Of a DNA stretch of 33,225 bases, positions 25,336-33,225 are shown in pieces (the first letter of the stretch is position 1; each line of letters starts with the position of its first letter). The stretch is taken from contig JACRDB010000022.1 of NCBI GenBank assembly GCA_016218725.1, forward strand, positions 1 through 33,225, in the 5' to 3' direction. The translations under genes and the position numbers were made by a program. The DNA is from Deltaproteobacteria bacterium (GTDB lineage: Bacteria > Myxococcota_A > Polyangia > Polyangiales > Ga0077539). A model generated the notes under the pieces. It saw only the letters and a list, made by a program, of their open reading frames with translations, searched no databases and was not told the origin of the DNA.

Positions 25336-26058
25336 GTGTCGCAAGGTCCCTCGAGCCTTCTCCTCCCAGCGCTCCTCGCGGCGTGCGCCCGGCACGCACC
25401 GCCCGCGCCCCCCGGGCGCCCTCCCTCCGCCACGCCCGGCCTCTCGGGCCTCTACTGGGGCCGCTGGGAGGACGTCCCCGAGGGGCTCCGGGTGGCAGTC
25501 TGGCTGTCCGAGAGCGACGGGCGCCTGCGCGGGAGCTGGGACCTCCTCCCCTGGCACGGCGAACTCTCCGGCCAGCGCCTCCCCTCCGGGCGCTGGGCCC
25601 TCACCTGGCGCGAGGAGGGCACCGTGGCCGTGCTCGATGTGCGCGAACGCTCGCTGGAGCTCGCCCGAGACCCCTCCACCGGCGCCCTCCACGGCGTGGG
25701 GAGCGCCCGCGCCGTGGAACTCCTCCCGGTGCGGCATGTACCCCGCACCCTCGCCCCCGGGGTGTACCTCGGGCGCTGGACGGGGCTCCCGGTGGGCATG
25801 GCCGTCGAGACGCACCTCTTGCGCGCTCCCGATGGTCGCTGGCGGGCGGCGTACCGCTACCAGGAGCGGGAGGGGAGCTTCGTGGGGGAGCTTCGGCCCG
25901 ACGGGGCGCTGGCGATCCATTGGACGGAGCTGTCCCCCGGGGATCGGGTGGCGCGAGGGCAGGGGCTCCTGCGGCCCTTCCCGTGGGGTCTTCGGGGGAC
26001 CTACGGCGTCGAGGACGCCCGCGAGGGCATAGGCTTCTGGTCCCTGGAGCCCTTCTAG
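25336..26058 (+). CDS. Lipoprotein with two similar beta-rich domains
   Basis: The GTG at 25336 begins a signal peptide with lipobox LAAC (C17); the product is 240 residues. After a Pro-rich spacer there are two related halves: GLSGLYWGRWEDVPEGLRVAV... and GVYLGRWTGLPVGMAVETHL.... In each, the GxYxGRW opening is followed by a strand-turn-strand pattern ending in a WxLTWRE or IHWTE segment. This points to an ancestral duplication of a ~100-residue beta-sandwich or barrel. No family is recognised. The gene diverges from the hydratase gene over 48 bp and converges on the SlyD-like gene with a 4-bp gap. Confidence 0.65.
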   Translation: MSQGPSSLLLPALLAACARHAPPAPPGRPPSATPGLSGLYWGRWEDVPEGLRVAVWLSESDGRLRGSWDLLPWHGELSGQRLPSGRWALTWREEGTVAVLDVRERSLELARDPSTGALHGVGSARAVELLPVRHVPRTLAPGVYLGRWTGLPVGMAVETHLLRAPDGRWRAAYRYQEREGSFVGELRPDGALAIHWTELSPGDRVARGQGLLRPFPWGLRGTYGVEDAREGIGFWSLEPF

Positions 26059-26062
26059 CGCG

Positions 26063-26560
26063 CTACGAGGGCTCCAGGTCGTCGGCGATGGGGCTGCGCT
26101 CGGCCTCGGCCGCGAGGAGCTCGTCCGCGGTGGCGGCGCGCACGGCGCGCACATGGATCTGGAAATTGAGCGTCTCGCCCGCCAGGGGGTGGTTGCCATC
26201 GACCACCACGTGGTCATCATGGACCTCGACGACGTGCATGGTGAGCGAGGTCCCGTCGGAGCCCTCGGCGACGAACTCCGCGCCGGGCTTGAGGCTCTCG
26301 GGGTCCGGGAACTCCTCCTTGGGGACCTCGAAGATGCTGTCCGGGTCGCGGGTGCCGTAGGCGTCCTCCGGGGGGACCATGACGTTGAGCACGTCCCCCT
26401 CGGAGGCCCCCTCCAGGGCCTGCTCCAGGCCGCGGATCAGCCCGCTGCGGCCCCAGACCACGCCCTGCACGCCCTCCGTGGCCTCGATGAAATTCCCTCG
26501 GCCGTCGCGGAGGGTGTACTCGAACTCGACGAACTTCCCGGCCTGGATCGCCTCGCCCAT
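26063..26560 (-). CDS. SlyD-like FKBP-type peptidyl-prolyl isomerase
   Basis: The ATG at 26560 gives 165 residues. The FKBP core is recognisable by FVEFEYTLRDGRGNFIEAT, the catalytic-loop VVWGRSGLIRGLEQALEGAS and VPPEDAYGTRDPDSI. The inserted flap typical of SlyD ends with DGNHPLAGETLNFQI. The His/Cys-rich metal-binding tail of E. coli SlyD is absent; the C-terminus is short and acidic. No signal peptide, so it acts in the cytoplasm as a folding helper. Upstream on the minus strand, GGGGAG can pair with CTCCCC over the ribosome-binding region (26565-26584), hinting at control of translation. Confidence 0.9.
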   Translation of the reverse strand: MGEAIQAGKFVEFEYTLRDGRGNFIEATEGVQGVVWGRSGLIRGLEQALEGASEGDVLNVMVPPEDAYGTRDPDSIFEVPKEEFPDPESLKPGAEFVAEGSDGTSLTMHVVEVHDDHVVVDGNHPLAGETLNFQIHVRAVRAATADELLAAEAERSPIADDLEPS

Positions 26561-26661
26561 TCCCGGGGAGCTTACCCCCTCCCCCGCGGTGGAGGCCAGC
26601 CGACGGCAACCGTGGCCGTTGGTGCGGGGCCCCGGCATGTACTACCTTCCGCGACCCGTTG

Positions 26662-27417
26662 ATGAGCACCTGGCATGTCGGCTGCGCGGGCCTCCCCTGC
26701 GCCAGAGAGCGTTACGTCTCCGCGTTGAACCTCGTGGAGCTGGACCTGCGCCCCCCGGCGCCCCCTACAAAGAGCCTCCAGCGCTGGCGCCAGGACGCCC
26801 CGGAGGGCTTCGTCCACGCGGTGGTGGCCCCTCCGGCGCTCTACGGCGACCGGGATTTCCCCCTGCGCGACGAGGCCACCACGGCCACGGAGCTAGACCG
26901 CCTGAGCACCGCCGCGGGGCAGCTCGGGGCCGCGGTGGTGGTCCTCCGGACGCCCATGGCCATCGCCCCCGGGAGCGCCGCCCTGGAGCGCTTCAAGGCC
27001 CTCCTGGCCAGGGCCACCGCGCGCTTCCGTCGGGTGGTCTGGGACCCCGCGGGGCTCTGGGAGCCCGAAGGGGCCGTGCGCGTCGCCCACCCCCTCGGGG
27101 CCCTGGTGGTCACCGATCCCCTCCACGATGAGCCCACCGGCGAGAAGGTCGCCTACGCACGCCTCCGGGGGCTCGGCATCGACCGCAGGTACCACACGGG
27201 GATGCTGGAAGACCTCGCCTCGCGCCTGGAGGGCCTGGACGAGGTGTTCGTGGTCTTCGCCTCCGAGGGCGCCTGGCGCGAGGCCCGGGCCCTCTCCCGG
27301 CTCGTGGGTACCCTCACCACCGCGCCCGACGCGGACGACCTGGACGACGAAGAGGATGACGACAACGGCGCCGGAGACGACTCCGACGACGACGAGGAGG
27401 ACGGAGACCCCCGGTGA
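26662..27417 (+). CDS. DUF72 (YecE-like) family protein with acidic C-terminal tail
   Basis: The ATG at 26662 follows an in-frame TTG; the product is 251 residues. STWHVGCAGLPCARERYVSAL and the following LVELDLRPPAPP...RWRQDAPEGFVHAVVAPPAL match the TIM-barrel-like opening of DUF72. The later FVVFASEGAWREARAL is near the end of the domain. The usual YY...VNxTFY segment is replaced by a shorter NLVELDL, so this is a divergent member. The last ~30 residues are almost entirely Asp/Glu/Gly, an unusual feature that could mediate contacts with basic partners. DUF72 proteins have no settled function. The stop overlaps the next start by GTGA, so it heads a plus-strand operon of four genes. Confidence 0.75.
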   Translation: MSTWHVGCAGLPCARERYVSALNLVELDLRPPAPPTKSLQRWRQDAPEGFVHAVVAPPALYGDRDFPLRDEATTATELDRLSTAAGQLGAAVVVLRTPMAIAPGSAALERFKALLARATARFRRVVWDPAGLWEPEGAVRVAHPLGALVVTDPLHDEPTGEKVAYARLRGLGIDRRYHTGMLEDLASRLEGLDEVFVVFASEGAWREARALSRLVGTLTTAPDADDLDDEEDDDNGAGDDSDDDEEDGDPR

Positions 27418-28478
27418 GGAACGCCGTCCTCGCACAGGACCCCGCGGGCCTCGCGGCGTCGGAGGCGGTCTTCGCCGCCCGGGGCTCCGTGGTGGACGCG
27501 CTCCTCGCGGCGGCCCTCGCGAGCGCCATCAGGGCCTCCGAGGCCTCGCTCCTCGGGAGCCTCACGGTGCTGCTCGTGGGCCCCGGCGTGGGGGCATGCA
27601 TGGTGGACGGCCAGGCCCGGGCTCCGGGGCTCGGCGCAAAGCGCAAGCCCTCGCCGGAGGCTCCACCGGACGCCTGGAGAGCGGTGCTCCCGGGTTTCCT
27701 CCAGGGCGTGCTCACCACCCACACCCGCCTGGGTACCTTGAAGCTGTCGCACATCACCCGAGAAGTAGGTTCGGCGGTCCGTGCGGTGGACAAGCGCCCC
27801 GAGGCGAGGGCCCGTGCTCGCTTCGTGGAGGTGCTGGGTCACGAGGGCGTGGCGGGGCTGGAGCGCCTGGGGCTCTGGTCGGCGCTGAAGCGCGCGGCGG
27901 GGGTGTCCGAGGGGGGGCTCTTCACCGCGAGGGACCTGCGCCCGGAGGTGCCCTCGGAGGTGCTGGAGCTTCACCCCCTGGTGGTCGGGGACGGCGTGGA
28001 GGTCTTGCAGCCTCCGAAGCAGACGGTGGTGGCCCAGCAGCCCGCGCACCAGCCCCCGGAGCCGCCGGAGGTGGTGGTGGATGTCGCCGTGGGGGTGGAC
28101 CACCGCGGGGTGGTGGGCTGCGCGTGCTGGGTGGTGGCCCCCACGGCGGCGCCGCTGCCGGAGCTGGAGGGCCTCGGGCTCGCGGCGCTCCTGGCGCCGC
28201 CGAAGAGGGACGTGCCCCGGTGGCGCCCGGGGACGGCGGTGTTCACCCCTCGGCCGTTGGCGGTGCTGCGGACCCAGGGGAGGGCCTGGGCGAGCCTGGC
28301 GGTGGCGGGCCTCGGGGAGCTTGAGCGCGCGCGCGACGCGGTGGTGGCGACGCGCTTGAGCCTGGCCGGGGTGCCCGCGCCCGAGGCGCCCGCGTACAAC
28401 GTGAGGGACGCCCTGACGCTCTGGGCGGTGAGCGAGTTGGAGGGCGCGGACGTGCGCACCTCCGCGGTGGCGTTGTAG
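27414..28478 (+). CDS. Gamma-glutamyltransferase-like protein, probably lacking the catalytic threonine
   Basis: The GTG at 27414 lies in the GTGA overlap with the DUF72 gene; the product is 354 residues, shorter than full GGT (~550). The N-terminal half follows the GGT plan: DPAGLAASEAVFAARGSVVDALLAAALAS, then VGPGVGACMVDGQARAPG, then AVLPGFLQGVLTTHTRLGTL. Where GGTs have the nucleophile motif T-T-H before the VVDxxG strand, this protein reads VVVDVAVGVDHRG (~220-232), with no Thr at the expected position. The C-terminal half is shortened. There is no signal peptide. An enzyme-inactive relative or one with altered chemistry is inferred. It is translationally coupled to the DUF72 protein and followed after 11 bp by a membrane hydroxylase-like gene. 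Confidence 0.65.
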   Translation: MRNAVLAQDPAGLAASEAVFAARGSVVDALLAAALASAIRASEASLLGSLTVLLVGPGVGACMVDGQARAPGLGAKRKPSPEAPPDAWRAVLPGFLQGVLTTHTRLGTLKLSHITREVGSAVRAVDKRPEARARARFVEVLGHEGVAGLERLGLWSALKRAAGVSEGGLFTARDLRPEVPSEVLELHPLVVGDGVEVLQPPKQTVVAQQPAHQPPEPPEVVVDVAVGVDHRGVVGCACWVVAPTAAPLPELEGLGLAALLAPPKRDVPRWRPGTAVFTPRPLAVLRTQGRAWASLAVAGLGELERARDAVVATRLSLAGVPAPEAPAYNVRDALTLWAVSELEGADVRTSAVAL

Positions 28479-28489
28479 GCTCCAGGTCC

Positions 28490-29182
28490 ATGGACGACGC
28501 CCCCGAGGGATGGCTGGACCCCGCGCGCCGCGAGGCCTTCCGCGCCCGCTGCGTGGAGGAGATCCCCGAGGGGTACAGCCCCCTTGGCCACCTGGCGATC
28601 CCGTCGCTCACGGGCCTTGGTGTGGCGGCGGCGTGCGTGGCCTCGCTCCGGGGGCTTGAGCCCCTGGAGCTCCTCGCGGTGCCGGCGATGTACCTCCTGT
28701 CCAACGCCACCGAGTGGAGGGCACACAAGGACCTCCTGCACCGGCGACGGTGGCCCTTCCAGGTGCTGTACGACCGTCACACGCCGACGCACCACCGGAT
28801 CTATCACACGGAGGACATGGCCGTGCGCTCGCGCCGGGAGTGGCGCCTGGTGCTGCTCCCGGCCTATGGCGTGGCGCTGATCGCGCTCGGGACCTTCCCC
28901 CTGGCCTTCGGGCTCTCGCGCTGGCTGGGGCGCAACGTGGCGGCGCTGACGCTCGCCACGGGGATGCTCTACGTGGTGTCCTACGAGTGGCTCCACCTCG
29001 CGTACCACCTCCCGGAGGAGCACCCCGTGGCGAGGATCGGCCTGGTGAAGAGGCTCCGCCAGCACCACGCGAGGCACCACGACCCGAGGCTCATGCAGCG
29101 CTGGAACTTCAACGTGACGGTGCCGCTCTGGGACCTGGTGCGGGGCACCTTCTGGCGCCCTCCGCCGTCGGTGGGGGCGTAG
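28490..29182 (+). CDS. Fatty acid hydroxylase/sterol desaturase-like membrane protein
   Basis: The ATG at 28490 gives 230 residues. Four hydrophobic stretches (~35-52, 57-72, 118-140, 148-165) fit an integral membrane protein. The His clusters of the di-iron superfamily are present: HKDLLH (79-84), HTPTHHRIYH (97-106), EWLHLAYH (166-173) and QHHARHH (191-197). These would bind two irons for hydroxylation or desaturation of a lipid. The substrate cannot be read from sequence. It sits in a tight operon, 11 bp after the GGT-like gene and 3 bp before the NFACT gene. Confidence 0.85.
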   Translation: MDDAPEGWLDPARREAFRARCVEEIPEGYSPLGHLAIPSLTGLGVAAACVASLRGLEPLELLAVPAMYLLSNATEWRAHKDLLHRRRWPFQVLYDRHTPTHHRIYHTEDMAVRSRREWRLVLLPAYGVALIALGTFPLAFGLSRWLGRNVAALTLATGMLYVVSYEWLHLAYHLPEEHPVARIGLVKRLRQHHARHHDPRLMQRWNFNVTVPLWDLVRGTFWRPPPSVGA

Positions 29183-29185
29183 CGC

Positions 29186-30523
29186 GTGAGGGACCTCGAC
29201 CTGCTGGTCCACGGCCGCGTGGACGGGGCCTGGGTCTGCGCGGAGACGGGCCTGGTGGGGCTCACCGTGTGGTGCCCCGGCGGCGCCCGGAGGCTCGGCG
29301 TGGGCATCGGCCAGAAGGTCGTGGGCGCCGGGTGGCTCCCGCGGGAGCCCGTGTTCCGAGCGCCCTCCAGGCACCCCCTGGTGGCGGCCCTGAAGGCCCA
29401 CCTGGTCGGGCACACCGTCCGCGACGCCGCCACCGACGACGATGGCGCCCTGTGGGTAACTGTAGGGAATGATGCTCCATGTGCGCGGGTGCGGCTCTTC
29501 CCTGCGCTCCTTGGGGAGGCGAGGGTGCTGGACGGCGCGGGGAGCGTGGTGCTGGTGTGGACCGGGCCTCGGGGGAGGCTGCCGTTCCGGCCCGAGGCGC
29601 TCTCGGACGGGGCGGCCCTGGTGGACGCGAGCGACGGCCTCGCGGGGGAGCTCCAGCGGGCGGCGCTGCTGGCGGCGCTGAGGGCACAGGCTCGGAGGCT
29701 CTCCCGTCGGGCGGAGGCGGTGCGGGAGGACCTGGCGAGGCTGGAGGACACTGGCAGGCTCCAGCGCATCGGGAGGATGCTCCTGACCCAGGGGGCGCAG
29801 GTCCCTCGGGGGGCCTCGAAGGCCACGCTGGAGGACTGGGAGGAGGGCGGCGCGCTGGAGGTGACGCTGGACCCGTCGAGGCCGGCCAAGGCCCAGGCGG
29901 AGCGGTATTTCCACGAGGCCCGAAGGGTTCAGCGCGGCGAGGGGGCGATGCGCGAGAGGCTCCGGGTGACCGAGGACGCCCTGGCCGCGGTGAGGGCGCT
30001 GGAGGCGCGGGTGGAGGGCAGCGACGCGGCGCTGTCGGAGGCGCTCTCCGGGTGGACCGAGGAGGCTCGGGGCCTCGGACTGGACGCGCGCCGGGTGAGG
30101 GCGCGGGGCACAAAAGACGAGCCCAGGCTGCCGTACATCGAGTACGCGGCGTGGAGGGGCGCGAGGGTGCTGGTGGGCCGCGGGGCCTCGGACAACGACC
30201 GGTTGACCACGAAGGTGGCGAGGCCGCAGGACCTGTGGCTGCATGTCCGCGGGGTGCCGGGGGCCCACGTGGTGGTGCCGCTGGACAAGGACGTGTCGTG
30301 CCCGTCGGAGCTCCTGGTGGACGCGGCGACGCTGGCGGCGTACCACAGCGACGCCCGCGACGAGGACACCGTGGAGGTGCAGTACGCGCCGCGCAGGTAC
30401 GTGCGCAAGCCCCGGAAGAGCGCGCCGGGGCAGGTGGTGCTGGACCGCGAGAAGGTGCTCACGCTGAGGGTGGAGAAGACGCGGCTGGAGCGCCTCCTGG
30501 CGTCTCGGAAGGAGACGCAGTGA
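29186..30523 (+). CDS. NFACT family protein (RqcH/Rqc2-like, divergent)
   Basis: The GTG at 29186 gives 445 residues, shorter than RqcH (~570). Residues ~1-180 are a diverged NFACT-N domain. Residues ~180-290 are charged helices, the coiled-coil arms, with EAVREDLARLEDTGRLQRIG. Residues ~310-430 form a clear NFACT-R domain: GARVLVGRGASDNDRLTTKV, DLWLHVRGVPGAHVVVPL, AAYHSDARDEDTVEVQY and YVRKPRKSAPGQVVL. RqcH binds stalled 60S/50S-peptidyl-tRNA and adds alanine tails using an Asp-Arg pair. At the corresponding place this protein reads TDDDGALW (83-90), so that pair seems absent. A ribosome- or RNA-binding role without tailing is inferred. It ends the four-gene operon and converges on the beta-helix gene with a 16-bp gap. 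Confidence 0.8.
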   Translation: MRDLDLLVHGRVDGAWVCAETGLVGLTVWCPGGARRLGVGIGQKVVGAGWLPREPVFRAPSRHPLVAALKAHLVGHTVRDAATDDDGALWVTVGNDAPCARVRLFPALLGEARVLDGAGSVVLVWTGPRGRLPFRPEALSDGAALVDASDGLAGELQRAALLAALRAQARRLSRRAEAVREDLARLEDTGRLQRIGRMLLTQGAQVPRGASKATLEDWEEGGALEVTLDPSRPAKAQAERYFHEARRVQRGEGAMRERLRVTEDALAAVRALEARVEGSDAALSEALSGWTEEARGLGLDARRVRARGTKDEPRLPYIEYAAWRGARVLVGRGASDNDRLTTKVARPQDLWLHVRGVPGAHVVVPLDKDVSCPSELLVDAATLAAYHSDARDEDTVEVQYAPRRYVRKPRKSAPGQVVLDREKVLTLRVEKTRLERLLASRKETQ

Positions 30524-30539
30524 GAGGGACCGCACCCCC

Positions 30540-33224
30540 TCAACGCGCGCCGCAGGTCCCAGGGCGCTGCGACGGGTCCAGGAGGGGCTCCGGGAGGCGC
30601 TCGTCGGTGAGGGTGGGATCCTCGAGGACCGCGAGGACCTGGGTGACTACGCCTTGGATCGCGAGCGGGGGCGTGACCACCGAGGTCCCTCGGACGAGGT
30701 AGCGCCGGAAGCCCCAGGCGGCGCCGTCGGTCCAGGTGAGGGCGCCGCCGAAGGCCGCCGCGGCGGTGTCCCCGTCGGCGAGGAGTACGCGCTGGAGGTC
30801 CAGCGTCGAGGCGGTGCCCACATGGGCGCCGTAGGCGCGGGGGGGGCCCACGGGGCGGTTCTGGTCGCAGGGGTCGTAGTCCAGGGAGGCCACGCCGACG
30901 CCGCGGACGAAGGCGTCCCGCACGGTGACCCTGGAGCCCCTTGGGGCGCCGCGCAGGACGCTGCTGGGCGCCGACGCGAAGGCCGCGCCGTGGCTCCCGA
31001 GGACGGTCACGCGTCGGGCCTCCACCGTTGCGCCGCCGGCGCCCGCGACGCCGTAGCCCCCGCGGCCGTTGGTGGGCAGGATGGCCTCGAAGAGCACGTC
31101 CTCCAGGGTGACCGAGGTGCCCTCCCCGGAGGCCATGGAGCCCCCCTCGTGGCTGCGCTGGACCAGCACCCGCACGGCCTCGAAGCGCGCGCCCTGCGAA
31201 GCCGTCAGGCCGATCCCGAGGACCGCCGGGGCGTCCACCGGGCGCGTAACCCGCACCGCGCTGTCCATGAGAACCAGGTGTGAAGGGACGCCGCCGGGGC
31301 TCTGCCCGATGCTCAACACGGCGCTGCTGCGGTTCTCCTCGAGGAGCGTCTCCCGGGCGTCGCAGCGGCCGCCCTGTTGCGTGGTGAGGCCGTAGCCCGT
31401 CAAGCCGTCGGCCGCCCTCGGGAGGGTCTCCCGGACGATACACCGATCGAGCTCCATGCGAGACGGGGCCCCGTCCGGGCCGACGCCGACCACCAGGACA
31501 CCGGCGCCCAGGCTCCGCGCGACGAGGGTGCCGTGGCCGAGCGCGCGCCCCCCGTCCCGGGCGGCGAGGCCCACCGCGGAGCCAGCCTCCGGCGAGTTCG
31601 CGAGGGTGTCCCGCACGACGCAGGCGTCGAGCTCGAGGCGCGACGGGCGGCCCGTGATGCTGACCGCCGCGGAGAGCGCGCCGTAGGCCAGGTTGCGGTC
31701 CAGCAGCGTGCGCAGGGCGCTCACCTCGCCGCCGACATTCGCGTAGAGGCCGATGCCTCCAGAGCCGGTGCTCCGCGGGAGCGTCCCGCGCACCACGCAG
31801 CCCGTGAGCGAGGCCCGCGAGGGCTCGTCCTGCTGCCCGGCGCCCTCCGCGACCACGCCCACGCCGCGGTTCCCGAGGAGCAGGGTCCCGGTGAGGGTGA
31901 GCCGCGCGCCGCGCTGGATGGTCGCGCCCCAGCCGCTCTCCGGCTCTCCCTCCGACGGGCGGGAGTCCCGCACCACGCACCCGAGGAGCTCCACCGAGGA
32001 GGCCTCTGCGGCGTCGGCGCGACCGATGGACAGCGCGCCCGCGTAGCGGTTCCCGGCGAGGAGGCTCCGTCGCGCCACCACCACGCCGCCGGACTGGGCG
32101 GTCACGCCGCAGCCGAGGCGCCGATCGGACGCCTGCGACCGGGTGTCTCGCACCACGCACTCGGTGAGCTCCACGCGGGACGGCTGGAGCGCCCGGGACG
32201 CGTCCACGGCGTAGGCCCCGGCGGTGCGGTTGCCGCGGAGGAGGGTTCGCAGGGCGGTGATTTCACCGCCGTCCTGGGCGTCCAGGCCGAAGCCGAGGTT
32301 CCCGTTGCTCGCCAGCGGGAGGGTCTCCCTCACGACGCAGTCCGTCAGGGCGACGCGGGAAGCGGTCCCCGCGACGGCGTCCGCGGCGAAGACTCCGGCG
32401 GCCTGGTTGCCGTGCACCAGGGTGCGCGTGGCGGTGATCTCGCCGCCATTGATCGCCATCAGCCCCGAGCCCCCGAGCGCCTCGCGCTCGGCCGGCAGCG
32501 TGCCTCGCACCACGGAGTCCGTGAGCTCCACCCGAGACCGCTGGCCCTCGGCGTGGCCGAGGTTCAGGGCCACCACGCCGGCGTTTCTGTTACGCTGCAC
32601 CAGCGTGCGCGCCACCACGATGACGCCCCCACGCTCGGCCAGCAGGCCCGCCCCGCCGACCTGACCGAAGGGCCTGGAGAGCGTCCCCTCGACGGAACAA
32701 TCCGAGAGGGTCACCCGCGTCGGGCCCCGCAGCGCGTCGACATCGATCCCGAGGACCCCTGCGCCGTGACAGTCCACGATGTCCGAGGCGCTCACCCAGA
32801 GCTGGGAGCCCGCCTGGGCATGCACCCCGTTGCCTCCGCTCCGCACCGTGAACCCTACGAGCTCCGCGCGCGCACCACCGACCACCGCCACCGCGGGACG
32901 GTCCACCATCACGCCCTCCAGGGTCACGCGATGGCGGCACCCCAGGAGGTGTACGCCGTCGGGGAGGATCAGGTTCTCCCGGTAGGTGCCCGGGGCCACG
33001 CGCACCCACAGCGCGCCCGAGGCGCCGCGCAGCGCCCGGTTGATCGTGGGAAAGGGAGCCGTCTCCGTACCGTCCGCGGCCGCCTCGCTCGCACCCGCGC
33101 GCACATGGAGGACCCTCGCGTCGGGGGGGAGCGCGCCCAGGGTGGGATACGTCTGCGAGGCCTCGCAGGTGTCAGGGAACACGGGCTCGCAGGTGCCATC
33201 TCCGAGCCTGCGCCAGGGTGCGGG
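30540..33224 (-). CDS. Right-handed beta-helix repeat surface protein, N-terminus outside window
   Basis: The frame is open to the right edge; the visible part is ~894 residues and begins with PAPWRRLGDGTCEPVFPDTC, so the signal peptide is missing. The DGTC motif, the VLHVRAGASEA...PFPTINRAL entry segment and the C-terminal VTVRDAFVRG...NRPVGPPRAYGAHVG block match the lipoprotein at 12625-14901. The two are paralogs. Between them run about nine units of ~59-60 residues resembling GGEITALRTLLRGN...SRVELTECVVRDT, compared with 54 in the paralog. The C-terminus ends PSQRPGTCGAR with a single Cys. No enzymatic site is visible; a surface structural or adhesive role is inferred. Codon use is like the rest of the window. 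Confidence 0.8.
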   Translation of the reverse strand, partial: PAPWRRLGDGTCEPVFPDTCEASQTYPTLGALPPDARVLHVRAGASEAAADGTETAPFPTINRALRGASGALWVRVAPGTYRENLILPDGVHLLGCRHRVTLEGVMVDRPAVAVVGGARAELVGFTVRSGGNGVHAQAGSQLWVSASDIVDCHGAGVLGIDVDALRGPTRVTLSDCSVEGTLSRPFGQVGGAGLLAERGGVIVVARTLVQRNRNAGVVALNLGHAEGQRSRVELTDSVVRGTLPAEREALGGSGLMAINGGEITATRTLVHGNQAAGVFAADAVAGTASRVALTDCVVRETLPLASNGNLGFGLDAQDGGEITALRTLLRGNRTAGAYAVDASRALQPSRVELTECVVRDTRSQASDRRLGCGVTAQSGGVVVARRSLLAGNRYAGALSIGRADAAEASSVELLGCVVRDSRPSEGEPESGWGATIQRGARLTLTGTLLLGNRGVGVVAEGAGQQDEPSRASLTGCVVRGTLPRSTGSGGIGLYANVGGEVSALRTLLDRNLAYGALSAAVSITGRPSRLELDACVVRDTLANSPEAGSAVGLAARDGGRALGHGTLVARSLGAGVLVVGVGPDGAPSRMELDRCIVRETLPRAADGLTGYGLTTQQGGRCDARETLLEENRSSAVLSIGQSPGGVPSHLVLMDSAVRVTRPVDAPAVLGIGLTASQGARFEAVRVLVQRSHEGGSMASGEGTSVTLEDVLFEAILPTNGRGGYGVAGAGGATVEARRVTVLGSHGAAFASAPSSVLRGAPRGSRVTVRDAFVRGVGVASLDYDPCDQNRPVGPPRAYGAHVGTASTLDLQRVLLADGDTAAAAFGGALTWTDGAAWGFRRYLVRGTSVVTPPLAIQGVVTQVLAVLEDPTLTDERLPEPLLDPSQRPGTCGAR
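31000..32645 (-). repeat. ~177-180-bp tandem coding repeats of the beta-helix protein
   Basis: About nine units, each with a GG(E/V/R) opening, a TLL..N strand and a VVR(D/E/G)T(L/R) strand, repeat at 59-60 codons; boundaries are approximate. DNA identity between units is modest, so the array is older than the Cys-rich repeats at 7300-7887. Confidence 0.7.
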
Positions 33225-33225
33225 A

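Noticed and set aside
27971..30535. Long minus-strand open frame opposite the DUF72-NFACT operon
   Set aside because: Antisense shadow of four genes with clear family motifs; no signal peptide, domain or ribosome-binding site.

Overview
This is a very GC-rich, gene-dense stretch of bacterial chromosome. It most likely comes from a myxobacterium-like member of the Myxococcota. The evidence is lineage-typical rather than a marker gene: a secreted beta-helix protein with a MYXO-CTERM-type tail, several Cys-rich lipoproteins with long Asp/Pro/Ala-rich tethers, tandem hybrid histidine kinases and a DUF4139 lipoprotein. No rRNA, tRNA, CRISPR array, insertion sequence or phage gene was seen.

Layout. 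(1) 1-7093, plus strand: the end of a beta-propeller (Reg_prop-like) surface protein, two adjacent hybrid histidine kinases, and a FemAB-like acyltransferase. A possible 28-residue membrane peptide is encoded on the opposite strand at 7081-7167. (2) 7294-16716, envelope and surface proteins: three Cys-rich lipoproteins with acidic low-complexity linkers, a periplasmic substrate-binding protein, a beta-helix lipoprotein with 54-residue repeats, and a MYXO-CTERM beta-helix protein. (3) 16718-20779: an ECF sigma factor, a small unrecognised gene and a DUF4139 lipoprotein run together on the minus strand. They diverge from a DUF2914 gene, and the region between holds three exact copies of a 10-bp motif and two hairpins. 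(4) 20790-22379: a PPC/DUF296 protein and an unrecognised exported protein. (5) 22481-24432: a compact two-gene cassette encoding an ABC/AAA15-type ATPase and a TOPRIM/DUF4276-like partner. The genes overlap by ATGA and have their own promoter-like sequence and a near-leaderless start. This is the best candidate for an undescribed, probably defensive, system. (6) 24454-30523: a MaoC-type hydratase, a two-domain lipoprotein and a SlyD-like prolyl isomerase. These are followed by a tight plus-strand operon: DUF72 protein, GGT-like protein apparently lacking its nucleophile, fatty acid hydroxylase-like membrane protein, and a divergent NFACT protein. (7) 30540-33224: a second beta-helix protein, cut by the window edge and clearly paralogous to the one at 12625-14901.

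The genes fall into three functional groups. One is signalling (propeller protein, two kinases, ECF sigma factor). One is a large investment in surface-exposed repeat and Cys-rich proteins. One is a set of housekeeping-like enzymes, several of which look catalytically degenerate. Genes are packed very tightly, with convergent gaps of 1, 4, 16 and 21 bp and no classical poly-T terminators. No gene-free stretch exceeds 300 bp. The longest are 14902-15183, a divergent start region with nothing recognisable in it, and 19950-20218, the regulatory region upstream of the sigma factor.
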